The notes under the pieces: model-generated
Database searches by the model: none
The model's input: only the letters and a program-made list of their open reading frames with translations
What the model was told of the DNA's origin: nothing
NCBI GenBank assembly: GCA_004562765.1
Contig: SFRL01000018.1
Coordinates: 1 to 62,336 of the forward strand
DNA from: a bacterium
Lineage (GTDB): Bacteria; Bacillota; Clostridia; Lachnospirales; Lachnospiraceae
Direction of reading: 5' to 3'
Length of the DNA: 62,336 bases
Program-made: the position numbers and the translations under genes
Shown here: positions 1-7,120 of the stretch, one piece after another
Layout: every line of letters begins with the position of its first letter
Numbering within the stretch: the stretch's first letter is position 1

Positions 1-10
1 TAGCGTAAGA

Positions 11-26
11 TTCCAGTTTGTAGAAA
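11..26. repeat. Left copy of 16-bp repeat TTCCAGTTTGTRGAAA
   Basis: TTCCAGTTTGTAGAAA here recurs at 351-366 as TTCCAGTTTGTGGAAA, one mismatch, same orientation. The two copies bracket the hairpin array. The right copy is itself close to a small palindrome (TTCCA ... TGGAA). Confidence 0.6.
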
Positions 27-82
27 TTGATAAATTAGAATTTACCGAGCTCTTTATAGCGAGAAATTGCTGAATAAAGTTG

Positions 83-271
83 TTTACTGCCTAAAAACCT
101 CTTTGTGGTGTATAGGCAGTAAATATATGGGGCTAACGAGTATCTATATCTGAAAATTTACTGCTTGGGCAAGATAAACTGAAAGGTCAAGCCGTAAACT
201 CAAGTTCTAAAATTAAAAGTAACTAACAAAATTACCGCTCGGATCATAGAAAACGAAATATGAGCAGTAAG
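83..271. repeat. Three hairpins at 74-bp period with covarying stems
   Basis: Hairpin 1 pairs 83-93 (TTTACTGCCTA) with 113-123 (TAGGCAGTAAA), a perfect 11-bp stem. Hairpin 2 pairs 157-167 (TTTACTGCTTG) with 188-198 (CAAGCCGTAAA), one mismatch. Hairpin 3 pairs 232-240 (TTACCGCTC) with 262-270 (GAGCAGTAA), one mismatch. Unit starts fall at 83, 157 and 231, exactly 74 bases apart. The outer arm is conserved, while the inner pairs change together (CTA/TAG, TTG/CAA, TC/GA). Loops of 19-21 bases and the spacers between hairpins are not conserved. Function unknown. Confidence 0.7.
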
Positions 272-350
272 TGTAAACCAATTCAAGGTTTGGGGGACGC
301 TCCATCTTTCAACTTGGAGACATTAATTGTAAATTATGGAACTCGACAAC

Positions 351-366
351 TTCCAGTTTGTGGAAA
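351..366. repeat. Right copy of 16-bp repeat TTCCAGTTTGTRGAAA
   Basis: Second copy, in direct orientation, of the repeat at 11-26. It lies 54 bases before the HD gene start. Such a pair could be a target-site or recombination repeat, or two copies of a protein-binding site; the sequence alone does not decide. Confidence 0.6.
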
Positions 367-420
367 GTAGCCATGCCGCATGACAGGTATGTGGATTTTC
401 GTGATTTGTGGAGGTAAATT

Positions 421-981
421 ATGGAGGCAAGAGAACTGTTAGAAGCATTAACCGTGGCAGAGCGATTGAAAGATACAACTAGACATTGTTATACATCAAA
501 AGGTCGTCATGAGAGTGTTGCTGAGCATAGCTGGATGATGACTTTGATGGCATTTTTTATGAAAAATGAATTTCCTGAAGCGGATATAAATAAAATAATT
601 CAAATGTGCATTATCCATGATTTGGGAGAGTGTTTTACGGGTGATATTCCTACTTTTGCAAAAACAAAGGAACATGAAGATAGAGAGGAATCGCTTCTTA
701 GTGATTGGATAAAATTGTTACCAGAATCCACTCGGAATGAAATGATAAATCTGTATAAAGAAATGGAAGAAAGACAAACTTTAGAAGCTAAGATTTATAA
801 GGCTATTGATAGTCTAGAAGCATTGATTCAACATAACTTTTCTGATATTTCAACATGGTCTGAAAATGAGTATGAGTTGAATTTAACCTATGCAGATGAC
901 AGAGTGAGATTTTCAGAATATTTATCTGTTTTGAGGGAAGAGATCAGGAAAGATACGATTGAAAAGATTGCATTGGGATGA
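421..981 (+). CDS. HD domain protein, YfbR/HDDC2-like nucleotidase
   Basis: This 186-residue protein carries the HD_3 pattern: an early His in ESVAEHSW (about residue 36), the metal-binding His-Asp pair in IIHDLGECFTGDIP (about residues 66-77) and a late Asp in the AIDSLEAL segment. Known relatives are 5'-deoxynucleotidases that dephosphorylate dNMPs; the exact substrate here is inferred. GGAGG lies upstream with good spacing for the ATG at 421. The gene is strikingly AT-rich, with codons such as ATA, TTA and AGA that its neighbours use less. It sits beside the hairpin array, so it probably arrived by horizontal transfer. A nucleotide-depleting defence role is conceivable but unsupported. Confidence 0.8.
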   Translation: MEARELLEALTVAERLKDTTRHCYTSKGRHESVAEHSWMMTLMAFFMKNEFPEADINKIIQMCIIHDLGECFTGDIPTFAKTKEHEDREESLLSDWIKLLPESTRNEMINLYKEMEERQTLEAKIYKAIDSLEALIQHNFSDISTWSENEYELNLTYADDRVRFSEYLSVLREEIRKDTIEKIALG

Positions 982-1062
982 AGAGGAGACAAAACATTTT
1001 GCTCTGTGAGACTAAAAATCTATTGGAAAAAAGGAATACTTGTGGTAGTATATGTGTATGAT

Positions 1063-1147
1063 GTCACTGTAATGCGTTACAGTTTTGGTCTGGGCGTAAG
1101 CTCTTTGGACCACCGCAGGCGGGAAGAATTTCCCGCCATTTTTACTA
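1063..1147 (+). ncRNA. Candidate small RNA or leader ending in a terminator
   Basis: Between the two HD genes lies a compact structured stretch. It has a perfect hairpin ACTGTAA-TGCG-TTACAGT (1066-1083), then a TGGTC/GACCA stem (about 1086-1112), then a terminator with stem GGCGGGAA/TTCCCGCC (1118-1137) and ATTTTT. There is no plausible reading frame. I do not recognise an Rfam family. It could be an sRNA, or an attenuator leader for the HD gene at 1170, whose ribosome binding site (GGAGG) comes right after the terminator. Confidence 0.4.
1118..1143 (+). terminator. Rho-independent terminator
   Basis: An 8-bp GC-rich stem, GGCGGGAA (1118-1125) with TTCCCGCC (1130-1137), is followed by ATTTTTACT. 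It lies 26 bases before the HD gene at 1170, so that gene either has read-through control or a start site after the hairpin. Confidence 0.75.
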
Positions 1148-1169
1148 TAATTATGGAGGTAAAAGAAAA

Positions 1170-1667
1170 ATGCTTAACGAACAATTGATCTTGAAAATGA
1201 CAGAGTTTTATAAAGGTGATCCAAAGCGGATCCACCATTTTATGAAAGTGTATGAGTATGCTCATACGATTGGTATATTAGAGGGGCTGGATGTAGAAAC
1301 ACGAAAAATACTTGATATTGCGTCCATCCTGCATGATATCGGTATTCGCCCGAGTGAGGAAAAATACGGCTGTTGCGACGGAAAGCATCAGGAGCAGGAA
1401 GGCCCGGCTTATGCCAGAGAGATGCTGAGAGATTTTCCGGAAGTAACAGAGGAAGAGACAGAACGGGTCTGCTATCTGATCGCGCATCATCATACATATA
1501 CGGATGTGGATGGCATGGATTACCGGATCCTGCTGGAAGCGGATTTTTTGGTCAACGCATTTGAAGATGGCTTGCCTGCGGAGAATATCTGCACCTTTCG
1601 GGAAAAGGTGTTTCGGACGAAAACCGGAACAGAACTGCTTAATATCATGTTTGGGCTTGAGCAGTAG
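1170..1667 (+). CDS. HD domain phosphohydrolase
   Basis: A 165-residue stand-alone HD domain. It shows His in HHFMKVYEYAH (about 22-32), the HD pair in ASILHDIG (about residues 47-54), His-His in LIAHHHTY (about 102-109) and a late Asp in LLEADFLVNAF, which is the full metal-binding set of the family. Such proteins hydrolyse phosphate esters of nucleotides or small metabolites; the substrate cannot be read. The ATG at 1170 is preceded by GGAGG. It is unrelated in sequence and base composition to the HD protein at 421 and looks native. It is followed by a strong promoter and hairpin before the next gene, so it is probably transcribed alone. Confidence 0.85.
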   Translation: MLNEQLILKMTEFYKGDPKRIHHFMKVYEYAHTIGILEGLDVETRKILDIASILHDIGIRPSEEKYGCCDGKHQEQEGPAYAREMLRDFPEVTEEETERVCYLIAHHHTYTDVDGMDYRILLEADFLVNAFEDGLPAENICTFREKVFRTKTGTELLNIMFGLEQ

Positions 1668-1687
1668 TAAAACGGATTATGCTGCGT

Positions 1688-1716
1688 TTGCAAATAGATG
1701 CAAGGTATGCTATCAT
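1688..1716 (+). promoter_or_regulatory. Sigma-70-type promoter for the GNAT gene
   Basis: TTGCAA (1688-1693), a 17-base spacer, then TATCAT (1711-1716). The terminator-like hairpin at 1738-1766 lies immediately downstream, so the transcript starts with a short leader containing it. Confidence 0.6.
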
Positions 1717-1737
1717 AAATTTGTTATTAAAAATACA

Positions 1738-1766
1738 GGAGCAGGAAAACTGCTCCACTTTTTTTT
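1738..1766 (+). terminator. Hairpin terminator/attenuator before the GNAT gene
   Basis: Stem GGAGCAG (1738-1744) with CTGCTCC (1750-1756), followed by ACTTTTTTTT. The T-run abuts the ribosome binding site AGGAGG of the gene at 1781, so it may attenuate as well as terminate. Confidence 0.7.
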
Positions 1767-1780
1767 AGGAGGAAAATATC

Positions 1781-2323
1781 ATGAGCAACGGAATGAACAA
1801 CAGAAGAAAAAATAACTTGGACGAGCAGTTCGTGTTTCGACAAATTTTGCCGCAGGAAGCAGACCAGGCAGTGACGATCGAACAGATTTGTTTCCCGCCG
1901 CATGAGGCGTGTTCCGAGAAAATGATGCGGGGGCGGATCGCGCGAGTGCCTGAGCTGTTTTTTGTGGCAGTTGATAAGAAAACTGGAAAATTGGCAGGGT
2001 TCTTAAACGGAATTGCGACAAATGAGCAATCTTTCAGGGATGAGTTTTTTACGGATGCCGGATTGCATGATCCGCAGGGAAACACTGTTATGCTGGTGGG
2101 ACTGGATGTGCTTCCGGAGTACCGTGGGCAGGGACTTGCACGAGAGATCATGACGAGATACCAGAACATTGAGCGGGAAAAAGGGCGCAAGCAGATGATC
2201 TTGACATGCCTGGAGGAAAAGGTGGCTATGTATGAGAGGATGGGTTACCATAATCATGGTATCTCTGCATCTGCATGGGGTGGCGAACAGTGGTATGAGA
2301 TGTGCTGTACGCTGAATGATTAG
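1781..2323 (+). CDS. GNAT family N-acetyltransferase
   Basis: A 180-residue acetyl-CoA-dependent acyltransferase. The acetyl-CoA binding motif A is visible as VGLDVLPEYRGQGLAREIM (about residues 105-123, with the Q/R-x-x-G-x-G/A core RGQGLA), followed by the ERMGY segment typical of motif B. The order of motifs resembles the arylalkylamine N-acetyltransferase-like subgroup. The acceptor substrate is unknown. The ATG at 1781 has AGGAGG eight bases upstream. It seems to be a single-gene unit with its own promoter, although the oxidoreductase at 2378 follows after 54 bases in the same direction. Confidence 0.85.
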   Translation: MSNGMNNRRKNNLDEQFVFRQILPQEADQAVTIEQICFPPHEACSEKMMRGRIARVPELFFVAVDKKTGKLAGFLNGIATNEQSFRDEFFTDAGLHDPQGNTVMLVGLDVLPEYRGQGLAREIMTRYQNIEREKGRKQMILTCLEEKVAMYERMGYHNHGISASAWGGEQWYEMCCTLND

Positions 2324-2377
2324 GCTGTGATCTGCACATAATACACCCAAAAAGTATTGAAAAAGAGGTCTTGAATT

Positions 2378-3688
2378 ATGAATTCTGTTTGGGTGGAACA
2401 TTGCGATATGCCGCATTTTGAGAGTCTGGCGGGCAGCATAAAAACGGATGTGCTGATCATCGGAGGAGGCATGGCGGGCGTATTATGCGCCCGCTTTTTG
2501 CAGGAAAAGGGCGTGGATTATACCTTGGTGGAGGGGCGGACGATCGGTTCCGGTATCACGAAGGACACCACAGCGAAGATCACGGCTCAGCACGGATTAC
2601 TGTACGCAAAGCTGTTGCGGACGATGGGTGAGGAAGCTGCCAGGAAATATCTGGATGTAAATCTGCAGGCGGTACAAAAATATAGGGAACTCTGCAAACA
2701 GATCTCCTGTGATTTCGAGACAAAAACCTCCTATATCTACTCGCGTAATGACCGTAAAAAACTGGAGGAAGAAGCTGATGCGCTGCGCAAAATAGGCTAT
2801 GATACAATTTTGGTGCAGGATACCGGACTGCCGTTTGCAACTGCCGGAGCGATCGGTTTCGGAGATCAGGGGCAGTTCCATCCGCTGAAATTCATCGCAG
2901 GGATTGCACACGGTCTGAATATCTATGAGCATACGTTTGTAAAGGAGTTTAAAAATCACACGGCTGTGACAGACAAGGGGAATATTGTGTTTCAGAAAGT
3001 GATCTTTGCGACACATTTTCCGATCGACAATAAACACGGCATGTATTTTCTGAAATTGTATCAGCACCGCTCCTATGTCATCGCGTTGGAGCATGCGGAG
3101 GATGTGGATGGCATGTATCTGGATGCGGAGAAAGGGGGATTTTCCTTTCGAAATTATGGAGATCTGCTTCTTTTGGGCGGCGGTTCCCATCGCACCGGAA
3201 AATCCGGTGGCAACTGGCAGCAGCTGCGCGAGTTTGCAAGAGATCATTATCCTCGTGCCGTACAAAAATATGCCTGGGCAACGCAGGACTGCATGTCGCT
3301 GGACGGCGTGGCATATATCGGACGCTATGGGAAGCACATGCCGGATTGTTATGTGGCAACCGGTTTCAATAAATGGGGAATGACGACGTCCATGGTGTCC
3401 GCCATGATCCTCTCAGATCTGGTCATGGAGAAGGATAATCCCTATGCAGATGTGTTTGACCCGGCCAGAAGTATGTGGAAGCCACAACTATTGTGTAATG
3501 GCTGGGAGGCGATCACCAATCTGCTCACGATATCAAAAAAGCGCTGTCCTCATCTTGGCTGCGCATTAAAGTGGAATCCGGCGGAACATTCGTGGGATTG
3601 TTCCTGTCACGGATCGCGTTTTGAGGCGGATGGTACTTTGATCGACAATCCGGCAAACGGGGATTTGAGCAGAAAAAATCTTCTATGA
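2378..3688 (+). CDS. FAD-dependent oxidoreductase with C-terminal Rieske domain
   Basis: A 436-residue fusion. Residues about 25-60 form a dinucleotide-binding fold (DVLIIGGGMAGVLCARFL, with an acidic end at LVEG) of the D-amino-acid-oxidase type. The last 60 residues carry Rieske [2Fe-2S] ligands, C-P-H-L-G-C and C-S-C-H-G-S. Relatives (YhfW-like proteins) oxidise amines or amino acids and pass electrons to the cluster; the substrate here is unknown. No signal peptide, so cytoplasmic. The stop codon lies inside the long terminator hairpin. A Rieske cluster in a strict anaerobe with no respiratory partner nearby is slightly unusual. Confidence 0.85.
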   Translation: MNSVWVEHCDMPHFESLAGSIKTDVLIIGGGMAGVLCARFLQEKGVDYTLVEGRTIGSGITKDTTAKITAQHGLLYAKLLRTMGEEAARKYLDVNLQAVQKYRELCKQISCDFETKTSYIYSRNDRKKLEEEADALRKIGYDTILVQDTGLPFATAGAIGFGDQGQFHPLKFIAGIAHGLNIYEHTFVKEFKNHTAVTDKGNIVFQKVIFATHFPIDNKHGMYFLKLYQHRSYVIALEHAEDVDGMYLDAEKGGFSFRNYGDLLLLGGGSHRTGKSGGNWQQLREFARDHYPRAVQKYAWATQDCMSLDGVAYIGRYGKHMPDCYVATGFNKWGMTTSMVSAMILSDLVMEKDNPYADVFDPARSMWKPQLLCNGWEAITNLLTISKKRCPHLGCALKWNPAEHSWDCSCHGSRFEADGTLIDNPANGDLSRKNLL

Positions 3689-3710
3689 TACAGATCATAG
3701 AAGATTTTTT
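3673..3710. terminator. Bidirectional terminator between convergent genes
   Basis: A 17-bp perfect stem, 3673-3689 with 3694-3710 (core AATCTTCTATGAT / ATCATAGAAGATT), has an A-run on one side and T-run on the other, so it can serve the oxidoreductase and the convergent hemerythrin gene. It overlaps the oxidoreductase stop codon. Confidence 0.85.
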
Positions 3711-3755
3711 GCGTAAATGAGCAAATCGTAGTATACTGTTTTTCATATTGTGGTG

Positions 3756-4568
3756 TTAATGAGCTTCACGTTCAAACACGCCGATCTTCGTGTCCATTTT
3801 TAAGATGTGGTTGACGAGCCAGCCCGCAAGGAAATCGATGAGTTCCAATAAGTATTCCTGCTGGTGATCATCAATGTCATCCAGTTCATCCAGATCTATG
3901 TTCATGAGCTTGTCGACAAAGGCAGTATGTGCGCGGATCTGCGCATCCAGCTCCGGAAAACCGATCTTTTTCATGTAGGCTTCCTCATCGGAAAAGTGAA
4001 TTTTTGTATACTCGCGCAGTTCATTCAGAAGATGGATGATCTCGTCATATTTATCGTGGAGCAGGTCATTGTGGATGAGTGCGTTTGTCTCGCGGATAAT
4101 GTCAAATAACCGTTTGTGCTCATCGTCGATCTCCTTGATCCCCGTATGGTATTTGGGAGTGAATGCAAAGGGATCTGTGGATGTGAGTTTTCCGATCATC
4201 ATATCGCTGCTCAAAATATGCCGGTAGAGCCAACGGATCAGGAAGGGCAGTATCTCGTCCAACATGGCGGATGCATTTTCTTCTGTCAGCGGCTGTCTGA
4301 CAAGTGACTGAACATGAGCTGTAAATGCCGCGTGTTCTTTTTGCTGAAGAGGCAGCTCCGGGTCATCGTGTTCACTCATATAGGCTTCCTCGTGGGCGAA
4401 ATGTGTGGCGGCGTAGTCTGAAAGCCGGGATAAGATCTGAGCAACGGTCTTTGGGGTGCGTGCTTCTGGGGGAAGCTCGGCAGCTTCGTTGATCAGGGTA
4501 AATAACTTTCGGTGTTCTTCGTCTATCTGTTCAATGCCGATCAGGCAATCTTCGGTAAATTGATACAT
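3756..4568 (-). CDS. Tandem two-domain bacteriohemerythrin
   Basis: 270 residues containing two complete hemerythrin domains. Each shows the di-iron ligand pattern: an entry His (IDEEHRKLF; IDDEHKRLF), then H-x-x-x-E (THFAHEEAYM; IHFSDEEAYM), a following His, and a C-terminal H-x-x-x-x-D (RHILSSD; NHILKMD). Single-domain bacteriohemerythrins of about 135 residues bind O2 reversibly and are thought to buffer or sense oxygen; the pair suggests an internal duplication. The ATG at 4568 is preceded by AAGGAGGG. It is transcribed alone, opposite to both neighbours. Oxygen or NO scavenging would fit an anaerobe; the role is inferred. Confidence 0.9.
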   Translation of the reverse strand: MYQFTEDCLIGIEQIDEEHRKLFTLINEAAELPPEARTPKTVAQILSRLSDYAATHFAHEEAYMSEHDDPELPLQQKEHAAFTAHVQSLVRQPLTEENASAMLDEILPFLIRWLYRHILSSDMMIGKLTSTDPFAFTPKYHTGIKEIDDEHKRLFDIIRETNALIHNDLLHDKYDEIIHLLNELREYTKIHFSDEEAYMKKIGFPELDAQIRAHTAFVDKLMNIDLDELDDIDDHQQEYLLELIDFLAGWLVNHILKMDTKIGVFEREAH

Positions 4569-4641
4569 ATCAAATCCCTCCTTTTATGTTATTATTTTAG
4601 CATAGAAAGATGTGGAAAACAAGTTTTGAAAGGTGGTACAA

Positions 4642-5631
4642 ATGATTACATTAAATGACTATTTATATTCCGGTGATACAGTGCTGAAAATATTACAAAG
4701 ATATATGGCAGATCTTCGCGAGGAAGCAAAGAGGACGCATAATGAGATCGATCTTGTCCATTGCAATTTTCTTTTGCAGATCGAAGAGCTTCTGGAACAC
4801 AACGATTTCCTTACTTCACAGTCACAGAAGATCCGTGAGTTTTACAAATATATGGTGGCGGAATATCCGTATCTCTCTTTCACCTTTAAGGGAAGGATCA
4901 AGTCGCTGATCCGGGCGGAAGAAAAATTCAACGGATATATCGTGGAATACATCTATGATTACTATATGAAAACAGGGAAATTTCCTACCGAGGTGGAGTT
5001 GAAAAGCCGGCTGAACTGTTTTAGGGATCTGATCGCGTACCGGATCGTGATCTCTATGCCCAGATGTCATCTGGAGCGTCCGGAAGATCAGGAAGCAGAG
5101 GAACTGAAGCATTTGTATGAGATTGCAAATGTACTGCCGGAATTTTTGGAGGAGCGGGGATTTACGGCAGAATCCGCCGGTGGAGTAAAGGAAAGTACGT
5201 CTGAACTGCTTGTTGATCCGGTGAGGCCGTATTATAGGGATTATATTACGAACGCGAATCCGAACGGATACCGTTCTTTACATATTACTTTTTATGATAA
5301 CAGCGCAAGATGTTATATGGAAATGCAGCTTCGGACGAAACAGATGGATGATATCGCGGAGATCGGTGCTGCGAATCATCTTGGTTATGAAAAGAAGCAG
5401 GAATATGAGCGGGCGAGAAGAGATGCGATACCGGAGGGAGCATGTATCTATTTTGATGAGGCTTATGAGCGTGGAATGAAGCTCCAGCAACTGGATCTTT
5501 CCAAGCTGGATGTAAATATGTTTGCAGCGATGGACAACAGTCTGATCAATGACGGATGTGGTCTGTATCGGGGCAGGCTGATCCTTCCTTATGAGCATTT
5601 GTCGCGCTTCCAGAATGATCTGATCGATTAA
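4642..5631 (+). CDS. RelA/SpoT-type synthetase-domain protein
   Basis: A 329-residue protein whose middle carries the alarmone synthetase fold: FRDLIAYRIV (about residues 129-138), NPNGYRSLH (about 208-216) and EMQLRTKQMDDIAE (about 228-241). There is no HD hydrolase, TGS or ACT domain, so it is a stand-alone synthetase-like protein. It is longer than typical RelQ/RelP enzymes (about 210-230 residues) because of an N-terminal helical extension of about 100 residues. It would transfer pyrophosphate from ATP to GTP or GDP to make (p)ppGpp. I chose ATG 4642 because AAAGGTGG sits six bases upstream; a GTG at 4633 is in frame. Related toxin or tRNA-modifying uses of this fold cannot be excluded. 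Confidence 0.75.
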   Translation: MITLNDYLYSGDTVLKILQRYMADLREEAKRTHNEIDLVHCNFLLQIEELLEHNDFLTSQSQKIREFYKYMVAEYPYLSFTFKGRIKSLIRAEEKFNGYIVEYIYDYYMKTGKFPTEVELKSRLNCFRDLIAYRIVISMPRCHLERPEDQEAEELKHLYEIANVLPEFLEERGFTAESAGGVKESTSELLVDPVRPYYRDYITNANPNGYRSLHITFYDNSARCYMEMQLRTKQMDDIAEIGAANHLGYEKKQEYERARRDAIPEGACIYFDEAYERGMKLQQLDLSKLDVNMFAAMDNSLINDGCGLYRGRLILPYEHLSRFQNDLID

Positions 5632-5665
5632 AAATATATTTGAATTTTATGTTAAATTTGATCGA

Positions 5666-5700
5666 GGCACGTGTTATAGTTTAAAGCTATAGCACGTGCC
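5666..5700 (+). terminator. Strong hairpin after the RelA-like gene
   Basis: A 14-bp stem, GGCACGTGTTATAG (5666-5679) with CTATAGCACGTGCC (5687-5700), one G-T pair, followed by a weakly T-rich tract. It probably ends the RelA-like transcript. Confidence 0.6.
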
Positions 5701-5713
5701 AGTTTATTTGTAT

Positions 5714-5751
5714 TTTACAAAAGAGAAAGCCTATGTTATCCTCATAACATA
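5714..5751 (+). promoter_or_regulatory. metY promoter with overlapping palindromic operator
   Basis: TTTACA (5714-5719), 17-base spacer and TATCCT (5737-5742) form a plausible promoter. An 8-bp palindrome TATGTTAT-CCTC-ATAACATA (5732-5751) covers the -10 element, where a dimeric repressor would block RNA polymerase. I see no SAM or other riboswitch in the 160 bases before metY. Confidence 0.5.
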
Positions 5752-5792
5752 TTAAACAGATAGGAAAACAGTACAACGAGGAGGGCATAGAT

Positions 5793-7100
5793 ATGGCAAA
5801 CAAAAATTACAGCTTTGACACAAAGAGGATTCATGCAGGTTATTCATCCGAGGATCACTTCCATGCGGTGAACACCCCCATCTATCAGACGGCAGCATTT
5901 GATCTCGGGGATATCGACCGTGCGAGAAGACTGTGGACGGGAAGCGAGAGCGGTGGAATTTACACCCGCGTTGGCAATCCGACCGTCAGTGTATTGGAGC
6001 AGCGGATCGCAGAGCTTGACGGCGGAACTGCTGCGATCGGTGTTGCATCCGGTATGGCTGCCATTACCTATGCGGTGCTTCTGTTGGGCGAAGGAGGAGG
6101 AAACATTATATCCGCATCTTCACTTTACGGGGCGGCACAGGAGTCGTTGACCCACTTTTTTCCGAAGTTCGGAATTACCACAAAATTTGTGAAAAACAGA
6201 GATGATGTGAGTGAATATGAATCATTGATCGATGAAAATACAAAAGCAATTTATTTAGAATCGATCAGCAATCCGAATATCGAGGTGTATGATTTTGAGG
6301 CGATCGCGGAAGTGGCACATAAACATGGTGTACCGGTAGTCGTTGATAATACGGTGGCTACCCCGTATCTGTTCCGGCCCTTCGAGCATGGTGCAGACAT
6401 TATCGTTTACTCGGCGACGAAGGGAATTTCCGGCCACGGTAATACGATCGCGGGTCTGGTAGTGGAAAAAGGTGACTTCGTGTACAGCAAAGAGCGTTTC
6501 CCGCAGTTCCATACAAAGTCTTACAAGATGAGAGACCTGCAGGGAAATCCGAGAACTCCTCTCGAGCTTGCTCCGAATTCGCCGTTCGTATCATCGCTTC
6601 GGGTATTTTATCTGGAGTTTATCGGGGCAACACTCGGTGCCTTCGATGCGTTTCTCGTGTTACAGGGGCTCAGCACTTTGTCCGAGAGACTTACAAAGCA
6701 GGTTGCGACCACAAAGAAGCTGGTTGCATATCTGGAAAATAAGAAAGAAGTGGAATGGGTAAGACATCCTTTTGCAAAGGACAGCAACTATAAGGAATTG
6801 GCAGACCGGTATTTTCCGAATGGTGCCGGTGCCGTCTTTTCCTTTGGCTTTGGAGGTACGCGCGAACAGATCAAAACCTTTATTGAGTCTCTGGAGATCG
6901 TGTCCTATCACGTAAATATCGGGGATGTGCGGACATTGATCGCAAATCCGCCGGAGACCACCCATGGTGAGCTGGAGCCGAAGCTCCATGAACTGGCAGA
7001 TATTCCGGGTAATCTTCTTCGGATATCCGTAGGTCTGGAAGATGCGGACGATCTGATCGCGGATCTGGATCAGGCATTTGAAAAGGCATTTCGCGAGTAA
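5793..7100 (+). CDS. metY: O-acetylhomoserine sulfhydrylase (MetY)
   Basis: A 435-residue PLP enzyme of the Cys/Met metabolism family, which makes homocysteine from O-acetylhomoserine and sulfide. N-terminal FDTKRIHAGY and YTRVGNPT match this family. The PLP lysine is Lys210 in SATKGISGHGN, preceded by the Asp of VDNTVATPYL. Full length for the family. AGGAGGG lies before the ATG. It heads a three-gene run with an SDR and an AhpD-like protein at 17-21 base gaps. The palindrome over its -10 box suggests repression, probably by sulfur supply. A cystathionine lyase role is less likely given the length and motif spelling. Confidence 0.93.
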   Translation: MANKNYSFDTKRIHAGYSSEDHFHAVNTPIYQTAAFDLGDIDRARRLWTGSESGGIYTRVGNPTVSVLEQRIAELDGGTAAIGVASGMAAITYAVLLLGEGGGNIISASSLYGAAQESLTHFFPKFGITTKFVKNRDDVSEYESLIDENTKAIYLESISNPNIEVYDFEAIAEVAHKHGVPVVVDNTVATPYLFRPFEHGADIIVYSATKGISGHGNTIAGLVVEKGDFVYSKERFPQFHTKSYKMRDLQGNPRTPLELAPNSPFVSSLRVFYLEFIGATLGAFDAFLVLQGLSTLSERLTKQVATTKKLVAYLENKKEVEWVRHPFAKDSNYKELADRYFPNGAGAVFSFGFGGTREQIKTFIESLEIVSYHVNIGDVRTLIANPPETTHGELEPKLHELADIPGNLLRISVGLEDADDLIADLDQAFEKAFRE

Positions 7101-7120
7101 TCGGTCTGGAGGGAGAGAAA

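Larger units (their letters stand above)
1..420. other. AT-rich non-coding region with hairpin array
   Basis: No convincing reading frame exists in these 420 bases. They are much more AT-rich than most of the window. They hold three hairpins at a 74-bp period, a pair of 16-bp near-identical repeats, and small inverted repeats such as CTCCA/TGGAG near 300-320 and CATG-CCG-CATG at 372-382. A ribosome binding site GGAGG lies just before the HD gene at 421. The left edge is cut by the window, so this may be the end of a larger mobile or phage-like element. Confidence 0.6.

Noticed and set aside
83..271. CRISPR array
   Set aside because: Only the short stem arms repeat; the loops differ, there are no near-identical 25-36-base repeats, and no cas genes are nearby.
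83..271. Integron attC cassette array or tRNA cluster
   Set aside because: No RYYYAAC/GTTRRRY core sites, no integrase and no cassette frames; the 74-base unit has no cloverleaf fold.
1063..1147. ZTP, guanidine or fluoride riboswitch
   Set aside because: Parts of the sequence (CTGGGCG, CCACCG) recalled the ZTP motif, but the order and the conserved GCCUGGGC hairpin are not present.
1006..1188. 60-codon frame between the two HD genes
   Set aside because: It has no ribosome binding site, runs through the terminator hairpin and overlaps the real start of the next gene.
2378..3688. Rieske/FAD gene as part of an electron transport operon with the hemerythrin
   Set aside because: The hemerythrin gene is convergent and a bidirectional terminator separates them.
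5641..5792. SAM riboswitch upstream of metY
   Set aside because: The region holds a simple terminator hairpin and a palindrome; none of the conserved SAM-I or SAM-II core segments are visible.
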